Shown here: positions 33,713 to 44,264 of the stretch, piece after piece
How positions within the stretch are numbered: position 1 is the stretch's first letter
How the letters are laid out: each line of letters starts with the position of its first letter
DNA from: Burkholderia latens
GTDB lineage: Bacteria; Pseudomonadota; Gammaproteobacteria; Burkholderiales; Burkholderiaceae
Assembly: GCF_001718795.1 (NCBI RefSeq)
Contig: NZ_CP013438.1
Coordinates: 1,116,001-1,180,000, forward strand
Length of the DNA: 64,000 bases
Direction: 5' to 3'
Program-made: the position numbers and the translations under genes
The notes under the pieces: generated by a model
What the model saw: the letters and a program-made list of their open reading frames with translations, nothing else
Databases searched by the model: none
What the model was told of the DNA's origin: nothing

Positions 33713-35212
33713 ATGCGCGTTGTCGCGCTTGCCCCGCTGTGTCAGCCTGCGTGTGCGTCTGCACTGCGCTCCCGTCTCGTCGCGCTGGCGGCGAGCGCGT
33801 GCCTGCTGTCGGGATGCCTGTCGTTCGCGCCCTCCGACGATCGTCCCGCCGCGCCGATTCCCGCCGCGTTTCCCGATCCCGCGGCGCGCGCAGCGCCCGT
33901 TTCGAACGCGCCGCCTGCCTGGCAAGACTACTTCGTCGACGTGCGTTTGCGCGCGTTGATCGACCAGGCGCTCGCGAACAACCGCGATCTGCAGGCCGCC
34001 GTTGCGCGCGTCGAACAGGCGCGCGCCGTCTACGGCATCCGCGCTGCCGATCAGTGGCCGACGATCGGCGCCGGTGCGGCCTATGCGCGGTTTCGAACTC
34101 CGGGCGGCTTCCTGACCCCTGCGCCCGCCATCGGCCAGCTCTACGAGATTCAGCTCGCCGAGACGCAATGGGAGATCGATTTCTGGGGCCGCGTGCGCAA
34201 CATGAAGGAAGCCGCGCGACAGCGCTTTCTCGCGAGCGACGCGGCCCGGCAAGCGGTGGCGTTGAGCGTGATCACCGGGGTCGCGAACGCGTATCTGTCC
34301 CTGTGCGAGATCGACGAGCGGATCGCGCTGACGCAGGCGACGATCGATACGCGGCGCGAATCGCTGCGTATTTTCCGGTTGCGTCACGCGGCCGGTGCGA
34401 TTTCGCGCCTGGACCTCACGCAGTCGGAAATCCTGCTGCAGCAGGCGGAGTCGCTTGGGACGCAGTTGCAGCAGGCGCGTGCGTCGGCCGCCGATGCACT
34501 GGCATTGCTCGTCGGCGCGACGCCGGATCTGGCCGACACGCCGCTCGCGCTCGACGATGGCGCCGTGCTGCCGGCTCTCGCCCCCGGCCTGCCCGCTTCG
34601 CTGCTGTTCCGGCGTCCGGACGTGATCGCGGCGGAGCACGAATTGCAGGCAACGCGCGCGAATATTGGCGCGGCCCGCGCCGCGTTCTTCCCGCGCATCG
34701 CGTTGACGAGCGCGATCGGTTCGGGAAGCAGCGCACTGCACGACCTGCTGTCGTCCGGCGCGGGCGTGTGGTCGGTGATTCCGAACCTGACGCTGCCGCT
34801 TGTCGACGGCGGCCGCAACCGGTCGAATCTCGCCCTCGCGCGCGCGCAGCGCGACGAAGCCCTGGCCAACTACGAGAAGACCGCGCAGCGCGCATTCCGC
34901 GACGTATCCGATGCGCTCGCCGCGCGCTATTGGCTCGCCGACCAGGTTGCCATCGAACGCGCGACGCTCGCGTCCCAGGCCGAGCGGGCGCGTCTCGCGC
35001 AGCTGCGCTACGACAACGGTGCAACGCGCTTTCTCGAAGTGCTCGATGCGCAACGCGACCTGATGAACGCGCAGCAGCAGTGGGTGATGACGCGTCGCGC
35101 ATTGTTGTCGAGCCGCGTTGCGCTGTACGACGCACTCGGCGGCGGCACGACCGACGCCGGCGGCGCCAGCGCCGAGCGCGGCCACTCTCCCGGCGATTCG
35201 GGCTCCAGATAA
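33713..35212 (+). CDS. Outer-membrane efflux lipoprotein (OprM/NodT family)
   Basis: 499 residues from ATG 33713 (GAGG 7 bp upstream; 33701 is an in-frame alternative). The signal peptide ends in the lipobox LLSGC. Two outer-membrane efflux repeats follow (QALANNRDLQAAVARVEQARA early; RFLEVLDAQRDLMNAQQQW late). It forms the trimeric outer-membrane duct of a tripartite exporter. Its stop overlaps the ATG of the membrane fusion gene (TAATG). Confidence 0.92.
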   Translation: MRVVALAPLCQPACASALRSRLVALAASACLLSGCLSFAPSDDRPAAPIPAAFPDPAARAAPVSNAPPAWQDYFVDVRLRALIDQALANNRDLQAAVARVEQARAVYGIRAADQWPTIGAGAAYARFRTPGGFLTPAPAIGQLYEIQLAETQWEIDFWGRVRNMKEAARQRFLASDAARQAVALSVITGVANAYLSLCEIDERIALTQATIDTRRESLRIFRLRHAAGAISRLDLTQSEILLQQAESLGTQLQQARASAADALALLVGATPDLADTPLALDDGAVLPALAPGLPASLLFRRPDVIAAEHELQATRANIGAARAAFFPRIALTSAIGSGSSALHDLLSSGAGVWSVIPNLTLPLVDGGRNRSNLALARAQRDEALANYEKTAQRAFRDVSDALAARYWLADQVAIERATLASQAERARLAQLRYDNGATRFLEVLDAQRDLMNAQQQWVMTRRALLSSRVALYDALGGGTTDAGGASAERGHSPGDSGSR

Positions 35213-36285
35213 TGAAAACCATCAAGCACCCTCTTCTGATCGGTACCGGCGTGGCCGTGCTCGCGCTCGGCGTCGCCTGGTACGGCTGGACGCGCTGGCG
35301 GGACGCACGGGCGGATGCCGGGCTCGTCAGCGGCAACGGCCGCATCGAAGCGACCGAGATCGATGTCGCGACCAAGTTGCCGGGGCGGGTCACTGCGATG
35401 CTCGTCGACGAGGGAGACTTCGTGACGGCCGGTCAGCCGCTTGCACGCATGGACGTCGTCGTGCTGCGCGCGCAGCTCGACGAAGCGCAGGCACGCGAAC
35501 AGCAGGCGGTGAACACGGCCGCGAGCATCGACGCGCAGGTGGCCCAGCGCCGCAGCGACAAGGCCGCGGCGGCCGCGCTCGTCGTGCAGCGGGAAAGCGA
35601 GCTGGACGCCGCGATGCGACGGCTTGCGCGTTCCGAAACGCTGTCGCGGGACGGCGCGTCGTCGCTGCAGGAACTCGACGACGATCGGGCACGCGCGGGC
35701 AGCCTGCGGGCGACGGTGAATGCGGCGCGCGCCCAGGTGGAAGCCGCCCAGGCCGGGATCGACGCAACCCGGGCTCAGCTCGTCGCAGCGCGCTCCGCAG
35801 TAACGGCCGCGCAGGCGACGGTTGCACGCGTGCAGGCCGATATCTCGGACAGCGAGCTCACGTCGCCGCGCGACGGGCGCGTGCAGTATCGCGTTGCCGA
35901 ACCGGGTGAAGTCCTGCCGGCAGGCGGCAAGGTGGTCAATGTCGTCGACCTGTTCGACGTCTACATGACGTTTTTCCTGCCGGAAACGGTCGTCGGCAGA
36001 GTTCCGCTCGGCGCCGACGTGCGCATCGTGCTCGACGCGGCGCCGGAATACGTGATCCCAGCCCGCGTGTCGTATGTGTCGAGCACCGCGCAATTCACGC
36101 CGAAGACGGTCGAGACGGCGACCGAACGGCAGAAGCTGATGTTTCGGGTCAAGGCGCGCATCGACCGCGATCTGCTGCAGCGCCACCTGAAGCTCGTCAA
36201 GACCGGCCTGCCGGGTGTCGCGTGGCTGAAGACCGATTCGCACGCTGCATGGCCTGCTCGCCTCGCGATCAAGGTGCCGCAATGA
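35212..36285 (+). CDS. HlyD-family membrane fusion protein (YhiI-like)
   Basis: 357 residues with an N-terminal anchor ([21 protein letters not shown]), a lipoyl-like half domain ([20 protein letters not shown]), a long alanine-rich coiled-coil hairpin at about 85-205, the second half ([28 protein letters not shown]) and a beta-barrel end. It links the inner-membrane ABC exporter to the outer-membrane duct. It overlaps the genes on both sides by one to four bases, so the unit is one operon. Confidence 0.92.
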   Translation: MKTIKHPLLIGTGVAVLALGVAWYGWTRWRDARADAGLVSGNGRIEATEIDVATKLPGRVTAMLVDEGDFVTAGQPLARMDVVVLRAQLDEAQAREQQAVNTAASIDAQVAQRRSDKAAAAALVVQRESELDAAMRRLARSETLSRDGASSLQELDDDRARAGSLRATVNAARAQVEAAQAGIDATRAQLVAARSAVTAAQATVARVQADISDSELTSPRDGRVQYRVAEPGEVLPAGGKVVNVVDLFDVYMTFFLPETVVGRVPLGADVRIVLDAAPEYVIPARVSYVSSTAQFTPKTVETATERQKLMFRVKARIDRDLLQRHLKLVKTGLPGVAWLKTDSHAAWPARLAIKVPQ

Positions 36286-39083
36286 AGGCAACGGCGCCCG
36301 TCGAGACGGATGCCGGCGCGGCCGACGATCCGCCGGCATCCGTGCAATCGGGCCTGGTCGCGCGGCTGGCGCGCGTATCGTTGCGCTACGGCGATACGTA
36401 CGCGCTCGACGACGTAACGCTCGATATCCCCGCCGGCCTCATGATCGGGCTGATCGGGCCGGACGGTGTCGGCAAGTCGAGCCTGCTCGCGCTCGTGTCG
36501 GGCGCGCGTGCGATCCAGCAGGGTCGCGTCTGGACGCTCGACGGCGATCTGTCATCGCGCCGCCATCGCGCACGCGTGTGCACGCGCATTGCGTATATGC
36601 CGCAAGGGCTCGGCCGGAACCTGTACGCGACGCTGTCGGTCGACGAAAACCTGCAGTTCTTCGCGAGACTGTTCGGCCATGATGCGGCCGAGCGACGCCG
36701 CCGCATCGACGCGCTCACGCACAGCACCGGCCTTCATCCGTTCCTCGACCGCCCTGCCGGCAAACTGTCCGGCGGCATGAAGCAGAAACTCGGCCTGTGC
36801 TGCGCGTTGATTCACGATCCCGACCTGCTGATCCTCGACGAACCGACAACCGGTGTGGATCCGCTATCGCGCGCGCAGTTCTGGGATCTGATCGAACGCA
36901 TCCGCGCCGCACGTCCGGCGATGAGCGTGCTGGTGGCGACCGCCTACATGGACGAGGCACGGCGCTTCGACCGGCTGATCGCGATGGACGCCGGCCACGT
37001 GCTGGCGACCGGCAGCCCCCGCGAACTGCTCGCGCGCACCGGTTGCGACACGCTCGAAGCCGCGTTCATCGCGTTGCTGCCGGACGCGCGACGGCACGGG
37101 CATCAGCCGATCGGGCTGGCGCCGTTCGAGCCCGGCGCAGCCGACGATTATGCGATCGAAGCCGACGGGCTGACGATGCGCTTCGGCGATTTCGTCGCCG
37201 TGGACCATGTGAGCCTGAAGATCCGTCGCGGCGAAATCTTCGGGTTTCTCGGCTCCAACGGCTGCGGCAAGTCGACGACCATGAAGATGCTCACGGGCCT
37301 GCTGCCCGCATCGGAAGGCACGGCGACGCTATTCGGCCGCCCCATCGCCGCAAACGACATCGACACGCGCCGGCGGGTCGGCTATATGTCGCAGGGGTTT
37401 TCGCTGTACGGCGAGCTGACCGTCAGGCAGAACCTCGTGCTGCATGCACGCCTGTTCGGCGTGCCGGAACGGGACCTGCCCGCGCGCATCGACGAAATGG
37501 TCGGGCGCTTCGGGCTCGCCGGCGTGCTGGACGCACTGCCGGAACGCCTGCCGCTCGGCATGCGGCAGCGGCTTTCGCTTGCGGTGGCAATGGTTCACAA
37601 GCCCGACCTGCTGATCCTCGACGAACCGACTTCGGGCGTCGATCCCGTCGCGCGCGACGATTTCTTGCGGCTGATGATCGAACTCGCGCGCAACGATCGC
37701 GTCACGATTTTCATTTCGACGCACTTCATGAACGAAGCCGCGCGTTGCGACCGGATCTCGCTGATGCACGCGGGCCGCGTGCTGGCGAGCGCGGCGCCCG
37801 ACGAGCTGGTCCGCGTGCGGGGCGCCGACACGCTCGAGGCCGCATTCATCGGCTACCTGACCGACGCGCAGCGCGCGGATGGCGCCCCGGCGGACGCGTC
37901 GTCGAGCACGGACTGGCTCGCGCCGCCGGATGCGCGCGGTTCCGCTCGCGGCACCGTATGGTTCAGTCCCGCGCGCGCCGGCAGCTACCTGTGGCGCGAA
38001 CTGCTGGAACTGCGTCGCGACCCGCTGCGCGCGACGCTCGCGCTGTTTGGCTCGCTCGTGCTGATGTGCGTGGTCAGCATCGGCATCAGTCTCGACGTGG
38101 ACAACCTGACGTTCGCCGTGCTCGATCAGGATCAGTCGATGCTCAGCCAGGACTACGCGCAGAATCTCGCGGGCTCCCGCTATTTCGTGCCGCGCGCACA
38201 GCTGGCCGACGATCGCGACGTCGATCGCCGCATGCGCAACGGCCAGCTGTCGCTGGCGATCGAGATCCCGCCCGGTTTCGCCCGCAACGTCGCGCGCGGC
38301 CGGCACGTGGAGATCGGCGCGTGGGTCGACGGCGCGATGCCGATGCGTGCGGAAACGATCCGCGGCTACGTGGCCGGCATGCACGAAAACTGGCTGCGCG
38401 ATCAGGCCCGGCGCCGCCTCGGCATGTCGCTCGCACCGGCCGTCGATATCGCGATCCGCTATCGGTACAACCCGGACGTCAAGAGTCTGCCCGCGATGAT
38501 CCCCGCGATCATGCCGATGCTGCTGCTGATGCTGCCCGCGATGCTGACCGCGCTCGCCGTCGTGCGGGAACGCGAGCTCGGATCGATCGTGAACCTGTAC
38601 GTGACGCCCGTCACGCGTGCGGAATTCCTGCTCGGCAAGCAGGCGCCGTACGTGATGCTCGCCATGCTGAATTTTCTGCTGATGGTCGTGCTCGCCGACG
38701 TCGTGTTCGGCGTGCGCATCAAGGGAAGCTTCGCGACCCTGGCTGCCGCGGTGCTGATCTTCAACGTCGTCGCCACCGGCATCGGGCTGTTTGCGTCGAC
38801 GTTCACGCGCAGCCAGATCGCAGCGATTTTCATGACGATCGTCGGCACGCTGATTCCGGTCGTGCAGTTCTCCGGCCTGCTCACGCCGCTGTCGTCGCTC
38901 GAAGGCAGCGGCAAGTGGATCGGTACGGTCTATCCGGCAACTTACATGCTCGCGATCAGCCGCGGCGTCTACAACAAGGCGCTCGGTCTGGCCGATCTGT
39001 CGTCCCGGTTCTGGCCGCTGCTCGCCGCCGTGCCGGTGATCATGGTCGCGACCGGCCTGCTGCTGCGCAAACAGGAGCGATGA
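36282..39083 (+). CDS. RbbA-like fusion: two ABC ATPase domains plus ABC-2 permease
   Basis: 933 residues. ATPase domain 1 (about 25-255) has Walker [10 protein letters not shown], signature LSGGMKQK and [13 protein letters not shown]. Domain 2 (about 285-525) has [10 protein letters not shown] and [13 protein letters not shown], but its signature is LPLGMRQR, a departure from LSGGQ. The C-terminal part (about 565-933) is an ABC-2 permease with one N-terminal and about five C-terminal membrane helices. Size and order match RbbA/YhiH. It works with HlyD and the second permease downstream to export an unknown compound. Confidence 0.93.
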   Translation: MKATAPVETDAGAADDPPASVQSGLVARLARVSLRYGDTYALDDVTLDIPAGLMIGLIGPDGVGKSSLLALVSGARAIQQGRVWTLDGDLSSRRHRARVCTRIAYMPQGLGRNLYATLSVDENLQFFARLFGHDAAERRRRIDALTHSTGLHPFLDRPAGKLSGGMKQKLGLCCALIHDPDLLILDEPTTGVDPLSRAQFWDLIERIRAARPAMSVLVATAYMDEARRFDRLIAMDAGHVLATGSPRELLARTGCDTLEAAFIALLPDARRHGHQPIGLAPFEPGAADDYAIEADGLTMRFGDFVAVDHVSLKIRRGEIFGFLGSNGCGKSTTMKMLTGLLPASEGTATLFGRPIAANDIDTRRRVGYMSQGFSLYGELTVRQNLVLHARLFGVPERDLPARIDEMVGRFGLAGVLDALPERLPLGMRQRLSLAVAMVHKPDLLILDEPTSGVDPVARDDFLRLMIELARNDRVTIFISTHFMNEAARCDRISLMHAGRVLASAAPDELVRVRGADTLEAAFIGYLTDAQRADGAPADASSSTDWLAPPDARGSARGTVWFSPARAGSYLWRELLELRRDPLRATLALFGSLVLMCVVSIGISLDVDNLTFAVLDQDQSMLSQDYAQNLAGSRYFVPRAQLADDRDVDRRMRNGQLSLAIEIPPGFARNVARGRHVEIGAWVDGAMPMRAETIRGYVAGMHENWLRDQARRRLGMSLAPAVDIAIRYRYNPDVKSLPAMIPAIMPMLLLMLPAMLTALAVVRERELGSIVNLYVTPVTRAEFLLGKQAPYVMLAMLNFLLMVVLADVVFGVRIKGSFATLAAAVLIFNVVATGIGLFASTFTRSQIAAIFMTIVGTLIPVVQFSGLLTPLSSLEGSGKWIGTVYPATYMLAISRGVYNKALGLADLSSRFWPLLAAVPVIMVATGLLLRKQER

Positions 39084-40210
39084 GCGTGTCGCGCCTGCTC
39101 GCCATTTACCGGCTCGGCATCAAGGAACTCTGGAGCCTCGCGCGCGACCCGATCCTGCTCGCGCTGATCGTCTACACGTTCAGCGCGTCGATCTACGTGG
39201 CCGCCACAGCGCGCCCCGAAACGCTGCACAAGGTGCCGATCGCCGTCGTCGACGAAGACGCGTCGCCGCTGTCGGCGCGCATCGCCGCGGCCTTCTTCCC
39301 GCCGCAATTCACACCGCCGCCGATCGTCGACGCAAGCGCAGCCGATCGCGGTCTCGACAACGGCGATTACACGTTCTCGCTCGACATCCCGCCCGACCTG
39401 CAGCGCGACGTGCTCGCGGGCCGCCATGCGACGATCCAGCTCAACGTCGATGCGACACGCATGACGCAGGCGTTCACGGGCAGCGCGTATGTGCAGCAGA
39501 TCGCGGCGGGCGAGATCGACGCATTCGCGCGGCGCTACCGCGGCGCGCCGTTGCCGCCGGTCGATCTCGCGATGCGCATGCGTTTCAACCCGAATCTCGA
39601 CGAAGTGTGGTTCGGTGCGCTGATGGAGCTGATCAACAACGTGACGATGCTGTCGATGATCCTCACCGGCGCCGCACTGATTCGCGAGCGCGAACACGGC
39701 ACGATCGAGCATCTGCTCGTGATGCCGGTCACCGCCGCCGAAATCATGCTCGCGAAGGTCTGGTCGATGGGGCTCGTCGTCACGATGGCGGCCGTCGCAT
39801 CGCTGACGTGCGTCGTGGGCGGCGCGCTGCACGTGCCGATTCCCGGCTCCATCCCGCTGTTCGTGGCCGGAATGGCGCTGCACCTGTTCGCCACGACGTC
39901 GATGGGCATCTTTCTCGCGACGCTGGTGCGCAGCATGCCGCAGTTCGGGATGTTGCTCGTGCTCGTGCTGCTGCCGCTGCAACTGCTGTCCGGCGGGCTC
40001 ACGCCGCGCGAGAGCATGCCGCTGGCCGTGCAGGACATCATGCTCGCCGCGCCGACCACGCATTTCGTCGAGCTCGCGCAACGCATTTTGTATCGCGGGG
40101 CCGGCGTCGATGCGGTGTGGCCGCAATTCGCGGCGCTGTTCGCGATCGGCGGCGCGCTGTTTGCGTTGTCGCTGATGCGATTCCGCAAGACGATCGGCCA
40201 GATGGCCTGA
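39080..40210 (+). CDS. ABC-2 type permease (YhhJ-like)
   Basis: 376 residues with the ABC-2 plan: one N-terminal helix ([16 protein letters not shown]), a large extracytoplasmic domain, then five helices. [30 protein letters not shown] and [10 protein letters not shown] are typical family segments. It would pair with the permease half of the RbbA-like protein. ATGA overlap with the preceding gene. Confidence 0.93.
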   Translation: MSVSRLLAIYRLGIKELWSLARDPILLALIVYTFSASIYVAATARPETLHKVPIAVVDEDASPLSARIAAAFFPPQFTPPPIVDASAADRGLDNGDYTFSLDIPPDLQRDVLAGRHATIQLNVDATRMTQAFTGSAYVQQIAAGEIDAFARRYRGAPLPPVDLAMRMRFNPNLDEVWFGALMELINNVTMLSMILTGAALIREREHGTIEHLLVMPVTAAEIMLAKVWSMGLVVTMAAVASLTCVVGGALHVPIPGSIPLFVAGMALHLFATTSMGIFLATLVRSMPQFGMLLVLVLLPLQLLSGGLTPRESMPLAVQDIMLAAPTTHFVELAQRILYRGAGVDAVWPQFAALFAIGGALFALSLMRFRKTIGQMA

Positions 40211-40244
40211 GCGGCCAATTGCGCGCGTAGCCGCAATCCGTCTG

Positions 40245-40258
40245 TTGATACAGATCAA
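40245..40258 (+). promoter_or_regulatory. FNR/ANR box upstream of small membrane protein gene 2
   Basis: TTGAT-acag-ATCAA, a perfect consensus box 108 bp before the start at 40366. The preceding bases (CGTCTG) equal those before the box at 33223. Confidence 0.8.
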
Positions 40259-40365
40259 CCGCGCCGGCAGCCGGCGCGCGATCATCACGCCATGTCTTGC
40301 GAAAACGCAAGCTTCCGCGGTTGCGGCAACGCGGACGAACACCGGCCGCTCCACGGGAGAACGTC

Positions 40366-40554
40366 ATGATTCGTCATTCGTACCGGACCACGCTTGCGAC
40401 GCTGGGCGTGTTCATCGCACTCGCGTCGCTACTGGGCGTCGTGCATGCGATGCTGGTCGGCGCGCGCGTGCTGCCGTACGCAATCGTGACGCTGATTGCC
40501 GGATCCGCCGCCTTCGTCGCGCAGCTGAATGCGGCCGACGTCGAGCGTTCGTGA
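40366..40554 (+). CDS. 62-residue two-helix membrane protein (paralogue 2)
   Basis: GGGAG 7 bp before the ATG. The product has two membrane segments (9-28 and 36-54) and aligns end to end with the protein at 33342-33530 (MIRHSYRTTLATLGVFIALA here). Both genes have the same length, same spacing to an FNR box and nearly the same box. The function is unknown. Confidence 0.75.
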   Translation: MIRHSYRTTLATLGVFIALASLLGVVHAMLVGARVLPYAIVTLIAGSAAFVAQLNAADVERS

Positions 40555-40592
40555 TGCGCGTGCAGGCGAGCCGCACGCGAATCCCGCGGTTG

Positions 40593-40606
40593 CTGATTTC
40601 CGTCAA
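40593..40606 (+). promoter_or_regulatory. FNR/ANR-like box upstream of the beta-CASP gene
   Basis: CTGAT-ttcc-GTCAA has one change from a full box and lies 65 bp before the start at 40671, a suitable place for activation. Confidence 0.55.
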
Positions 40607-40670
40607 GCGCGACAGTGCCGTTCGGGGTGTAATCGACTCACTGCTCCATTGACCCCCGGTGAGGCGATCC

Positions 40671-42074
40671 ATGAAACTGACTTTTCTCGGTGCGACCGAA
40701 ACCGTGACCGGCTCGAAGTATCTGGTCGAGCACGGCAGCAGCCGCATCCTCGTCGATTGCGGCCTGTTCCAGGGCACGAAGAACCTGCGGCTGCGCAACT
40801 GGCAGCCGCTGCCCGTCGCGCCCGACACGGTGGATGCGGTCGTGCTCACGCACGCGCATATCGATCACACCGGCTATCTTCCGGTGCTCGTGCGCGACGG
40901 GTACCGCGGGCCCGTGTACTGCACGGCCGCGACGGCCGAACTCAGCGAGATCATGCTGCGCGACAGCGCGCGGCTGCAGGAAGAGGAAGCCGACTTCGCG
41001 AACCGGCACGGCTATTCGAAGCACCACCCCGCCCAACCGCTCTACACGCTGGACGACGCGCAGCGTGCGCTGCGCCTGCTGAAGCCCGTCGCGTTCGACG
41101 AATGCACGGCGCTGGGCGGCGGCATCGCGTTCCGCCTGCTGCCGGCGGGACACATCCTCGGTGCGGCGAGCGTCGTGATGCACTGGGATCACAAGGTGCT
41201 GGCTTTCTCCGGCGACCTCGGCCGCTATCGCGATCCGATCATGCAGCCGCCTCGGCCGCCCGCGCATGCGGATTATCTGGTGGTCGAATCGACGTACGGC
41301 GACCGGCTGCATCCGGCGTCCGATCCCGAAAACGAGCTCGCCGCGATGTTCGACAGTACGTTCGCACGCGGCGGGGTCGTCGTGATGCCGTGCTTCACCG
41401 TCGGCCGCGCACAGGAAATCCTGCATTACATCGCACGGCTGAAGGCATCGGGCCGCATGGCGCGCGTGCCCGTCTTCCTCGACAGCCCGATGGCGACGGA
41501 CGTCACCGAAATCTACCGCCACCATATCGTCGAGCATCGGCTGACCGTGTCCGAAGCGAACGCGCTCGGCCACGCGGCGACGATGATCCGGTCCGTCGAG
41601 CAGTCGAAGGCGATTGCCGAGCACCATGGCCCGATGGTCATCATCGCCGGCAGCGGCATGGCGACGGGCGGACGCGTGCTGCATCACCTGAGCCGCTATG
41701 CGCCGGACCCGCGCAACACGATCGCGCTGGTCGGCTACCAGGCCGCCGGCACGCGCGGTGCGGCGTTGGCCGCGCACGAACCGACGCTGAAGATCCACGG
41801 CGAATACGTCCGCGTCCGCGCGCAGGTCGAGTCGATCGCGACGCTGTCCGCCCATGGCGACTACGAAGAGATTCTCAAATGGCTCGGCACGATGCAGGGC
41901 GCGCCGGTGCGGACGTTCGTCACCCATGGAGAACCCGCTGCCGCCGATGCGTTGCGCCGGCGCATTTCGGAGAGCCTGCATTGGCCGTGCGAGGTGCCGA
42001 CTTACGGTCAGTGCGTCGATCTGGACGAGGTCGAAGCCGCCGGTGCGCAGGAGCCTGCTGCGCTTTCCTCGTGA
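40671..42074 (+). CDS. Metallo-beta-lactamase fold hydrolase with beta-CASP and RMMBL domains
   Basis: 467 residues from ATG 40671 (MKLTFLGATETVTGSKYLVE). The zinc motif is THAHIDHTGYLP, followed by HILGAASVV and SGDLGRYRDPI. A beta-CASP insert (MPCFTVGRAQEILHYI, VFLDSPMATDVTEIY) and the RMMBL end (IATLSAHGDYEEILKWL, VTHGEPAAADALRRR) complete the CPSF73/RNase-like architecture. Family members cleave RNA. A homologue is part of the Burkholderia low-oxygen locus; its target there is not known. Confidence 0.92.
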   Translation: MKLTFLGATETVTGSKYLVEHGSSRILVDCGLFQGTKNLRLRNWQPLPVAPDTVDAVVLTHAHIDHTGYLPVLVRDGYRGPVYCTAATAELSEIMLRDSARLQEEEADFANRHGYSKHHPAQPLYTLDDAQRALRLLKPVAFDECTALGGGIAFRLLPAGHILGAASVVMHWDHKVLAFSGDLGRYRDPIMQPPRPPAHADYLVVESTYGDRLHPASDPENELAAMFDSTFARGGVVVMPCFTVGRAQEILHYIARLKASGRMARVPVFLDSPMATDVTEIYRHHIVEHRLTVSEANALGHAATMIRSVEQSKAIAEHHGPMVIIAGSGMATGGRVLHHLSRYAPDPRNTIALVGYQAAGTRGAALAAHEPTLKIHGEYVRVRAQVESIATLSAHGDYEEILKWLGTMQGAPVRTFVTHGEPAAADALRRRISESLHWPCEVPTYGQCVDLDEVEAAGAQEPAALSS

Positions 42075-42195
42075 CCGGGTCGGTCTTCCCGGCCGCCCTA
42101 CCCTGCCCGCTCACGCGGCCGGCAAACCGGCGGCGTGACGGAGAATCGCCGCGCCACCGGTTCGCGTCATGCGCCGCCCGCATCCGGCCCCAACG

Positions 42196-43236
42196 TCAAT
42201 CGACTTCGATGATCACCTTCAACGCGTGCGTTTCCGCCGCGCGCGCGAACGTGTCGTATGCGCGCTCCACCTCGTCGAGCGAGAACCGGTGCGTGACCAG
42301 ACGCTTCGGATCGAGACGCCCGGCGTGCACGGTCTTCAGCAGCATCGGCGTGCTGACCGTGTCGACGAGCCGCGTCGTGATCGAGATGTTGCGGTCCCAC
42401 AGCTTCTCGAGGTGCAGGTCGGCCTTGACGCCATGCACGCCCACGTTTGCAACGACCCCGCCCGGCGCCACGAGCGACGTGCACATTTCGAACGTGGCCG
42501 GAATGCCGACCGCTTCGATCGCACAATCCACGCCGACGCCGTCCGTCAGCTTCATCACTTCCGCGAGCGGGTCGGCCGCCCGGCCGTCGAGGCAGTCAGT
42601 CGCGCCGAAGTGCCGCGCGACGTCGAGCCGGTTGCTGTCCGGATCGATCATGATGATTCGCGCCGGCGAGTAGAACTGCGCGGTCAGCAGCGCGGCCAGC
42701 CCGATCGGCCCGGCGCCGACGATCGCGACCGTGCAGCCCGGCTGCACCTTGCCGTTGAGGACGCCGCACTCGAAGCCGGTCGGCAGAATGTCGGACAGCA
42801 TCACGAGCGCGTCCTCGTCCGCGCCGGCCGGAATCCGGTACAGGCTCGTCTGCGCATGCGGAATCCGCACGTATTCGGCCTGCGTGCCGTCGATCCGGTG
42901 GCCGAGAATCCAGCCGCCCGTCGTGCAATGCGAATACAGTCCGCGGCGGCAGTACTCGCAGCGCCCGCACGACGAGATACATGAAATCAGCACGCGATCG
43001 CCCGGCTTCAGCGAGTCGACCGCGGCGCCCGCCTGCTCGACGATCCCCACGCCTTCGTGGCCGAGAATGCGCCCCGGCTCGCACGTCGGCACGTCGCCCT
43101 TGAGGATGTGCAGATCGGTGCCGCAGATCGTCGTGCGCGTCACGCGGACGATCGCGTCGGTGGGCGACTGCAGCGCCGGTGCGGGCCGCTGTTCGAGCGA
43201 CTTGCGCCCCGGCCCGCGGTATACGAGTGCTTTCAT
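42196..43236 (-). CDS. Zinc-dependent alcohol dehydrogenase
   Basis: 346 residues. Catalytic zinc ligands lie in TTICGTDLHILKGDV and GHEGVGIVE; the structural zinc loop is CGRCEYCRRGLYSHC. The coenzyme site is VAIVGAGPIGLAALLTAQFY with IDPDSNRL (Asp for NAD). It is the last gene of the phasin-phaB-phaC-pta-adh operon, overlapping pta by ATGA. It probably reduces acetaldehyde or another aldehyde to regenerate NAD without oxygen; the true substrate is unproven. Confidence 0.9.
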   Translation of the reverse strand: MKALVYRGPGRKSLEQRPAPALQSPTDAIVRVTRTTICGTDLHILKGDVPTCEPGRILGHEGVGIVEQAGAAVDSLKPGDRVLISCISSCGRCEYCRRGLYSHCTTGGWILGHRIDGTQAEYVRIPHAQTSLYRIPAGADEDALVMLSDILPTGFECGVLNGKVQPGCTVAIVGAGPIGLAALLTAQFYSPARIIMIDPDSNRLDVARHFGATDCLDGRAADPLAEVMKLTDGVGVDCAIEAVGIPATFEMCTSLVAPGGVVANVGVHGVKADLHLEKLWDRNISITTRLVDTVSTPMLLKTVHAGRLDPKRLVTHRFSLDEVERAYDTFARAAETHALKVIIEVD

Positions 43237-44264
43237 CGGTGTTCCTCCATTGAAAGAGTGGCGGCATCGTTCGTCGGCGCACCGGCTTGCCGCGCCCACG
43301 CGACGCACAGTGCCAGCGCGCAGGACGCGACCCGCACCGCGACGCCGTCGGCCCGACTCGTCAGCACGATCGGCACGCGCGCGCCCACGACGACACCTGC
43401 GTTCGCGGCGCCGCCCAGGTATTCGAGCTGTTTCGCGAGCATGTTGCCCGCTTCGATATCGGGCACGACGAGGATGTCGGCGCGACCGGCAACCGGCGAG
43501 TCGATCCCCTTCTCGTGCGCCGCCTGCTGCGAGATCGCGTTGTCGAACGCGAGCGGCCCGTCGACCACCGCCCCGGTGATTTGCCCGCGCTCGGCCATCT
43601 TCGCGAGCGCCGCGGCGTCGAGCGTCGAACGCATCGCCGGATTGACGGTCTCGACCGCGCTCAGCACGGCCACGCGCGGGCATGCGACGCCGAGCGCATG
43701 TGCGACGTCGACGGCGTTCTGCGTGATGGCCGCCTTCTGCGCGAGGTCCGGTGCGATGTTGACGGCCGCATCGGTCAGGATGAACGGCCGCGGATACGCC
43801 GGCGATTCGATCAGGAAACAGTGCGACATCCGCTTGTCGGTGCGTACATCGGATTCCACGGCGACGACCGCGCCCATCAGTTCGTCCGTATGCAGGCTGC
43901 CCTTCATCAGCGCACCGGCGCGACCGCTCGCCGCCAGTTCGACCGCGCGGGCCGCCGCCGCATGGCTGTGCGGGACGTCCTCGATCGTCCAGCCCGCCAG
44001 ATCGATGCCCGCGTCGTCCGCGATGCGCAACACCTTTGCGCGCGGCGCGACGATCAGCGGCTCGATCGACGCGCCGATCGGCGACGCGTTGATCGCGGCA
44101 AGCGCGGTGACGCTCGCCGTGTCGCACGGATGGACGACGGCCACCGTGAGCGGCGGCGCGTGGCGCGCCCGCGCGAGCAGTCCGGGCAGCGCGCCGTCCG
44201 CCGGCGGCAGCACGCCGGGCAGCCGCTCGCCGCCGGACGCATCGGGATGCAGGGAATCGTTCAT
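43233..44264 (-). CDS. pta: Phosphate acetyl/butyryltransferase
   Basis: 343 residues of the PTA/PTB family, with LMKGSLHTDELMGAV, SHCFLIESPAYPRPFILTDAAVNIAPDL and the C-terminal VPDIEAGNMLAKQLEYLGGAANAGVVVGARVPIVLTSRAD. The enzyme would convert acetyl-CoA and phosphate to acetyl phosphate, which the acetate kinase gene 4 kb away turns into acetate and ATP. An N-terminal extension of about 40 residues precedes the core. It overlaps phaC and adh by ATGA on both sides. Confidence 0.88.
   Translation of the reverse strand: MNDSLHPDASGGERLPGVLPPADGALPGLLARARHAPPLTVAVVHPCDTASVTALAAINASPIGASIEPLIVAPRAKVLRIADDAGIDLAGWTIEDVPHSHAAAARAVELAASGRAGALMKGSLHTDELMGAVVAVESDVRTDKRMSHCFLIESPAYPRPFILTDAAVNIAPDLAQKAAITQNAVDVAHALGVACPRVAVLSAVETVNPAMRSTLDAAALAKMAERGQITGAVVDGPLAFDNAISQQAAHEKGIDSPVAGRADILVVPDIEAGNMLAKQLEYLGGAANAGVVVGARVPIVLTSRADGVAVRVASCALALCVAWARQAGAPTNDAATLSMEEHR

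Noticed and set aside
36797..40210. 1137-codon + strand frame
   Set aside because: Only its last third (39080-40210) is a real permease; the rest is the shifted frame of the RbbA-like gene.
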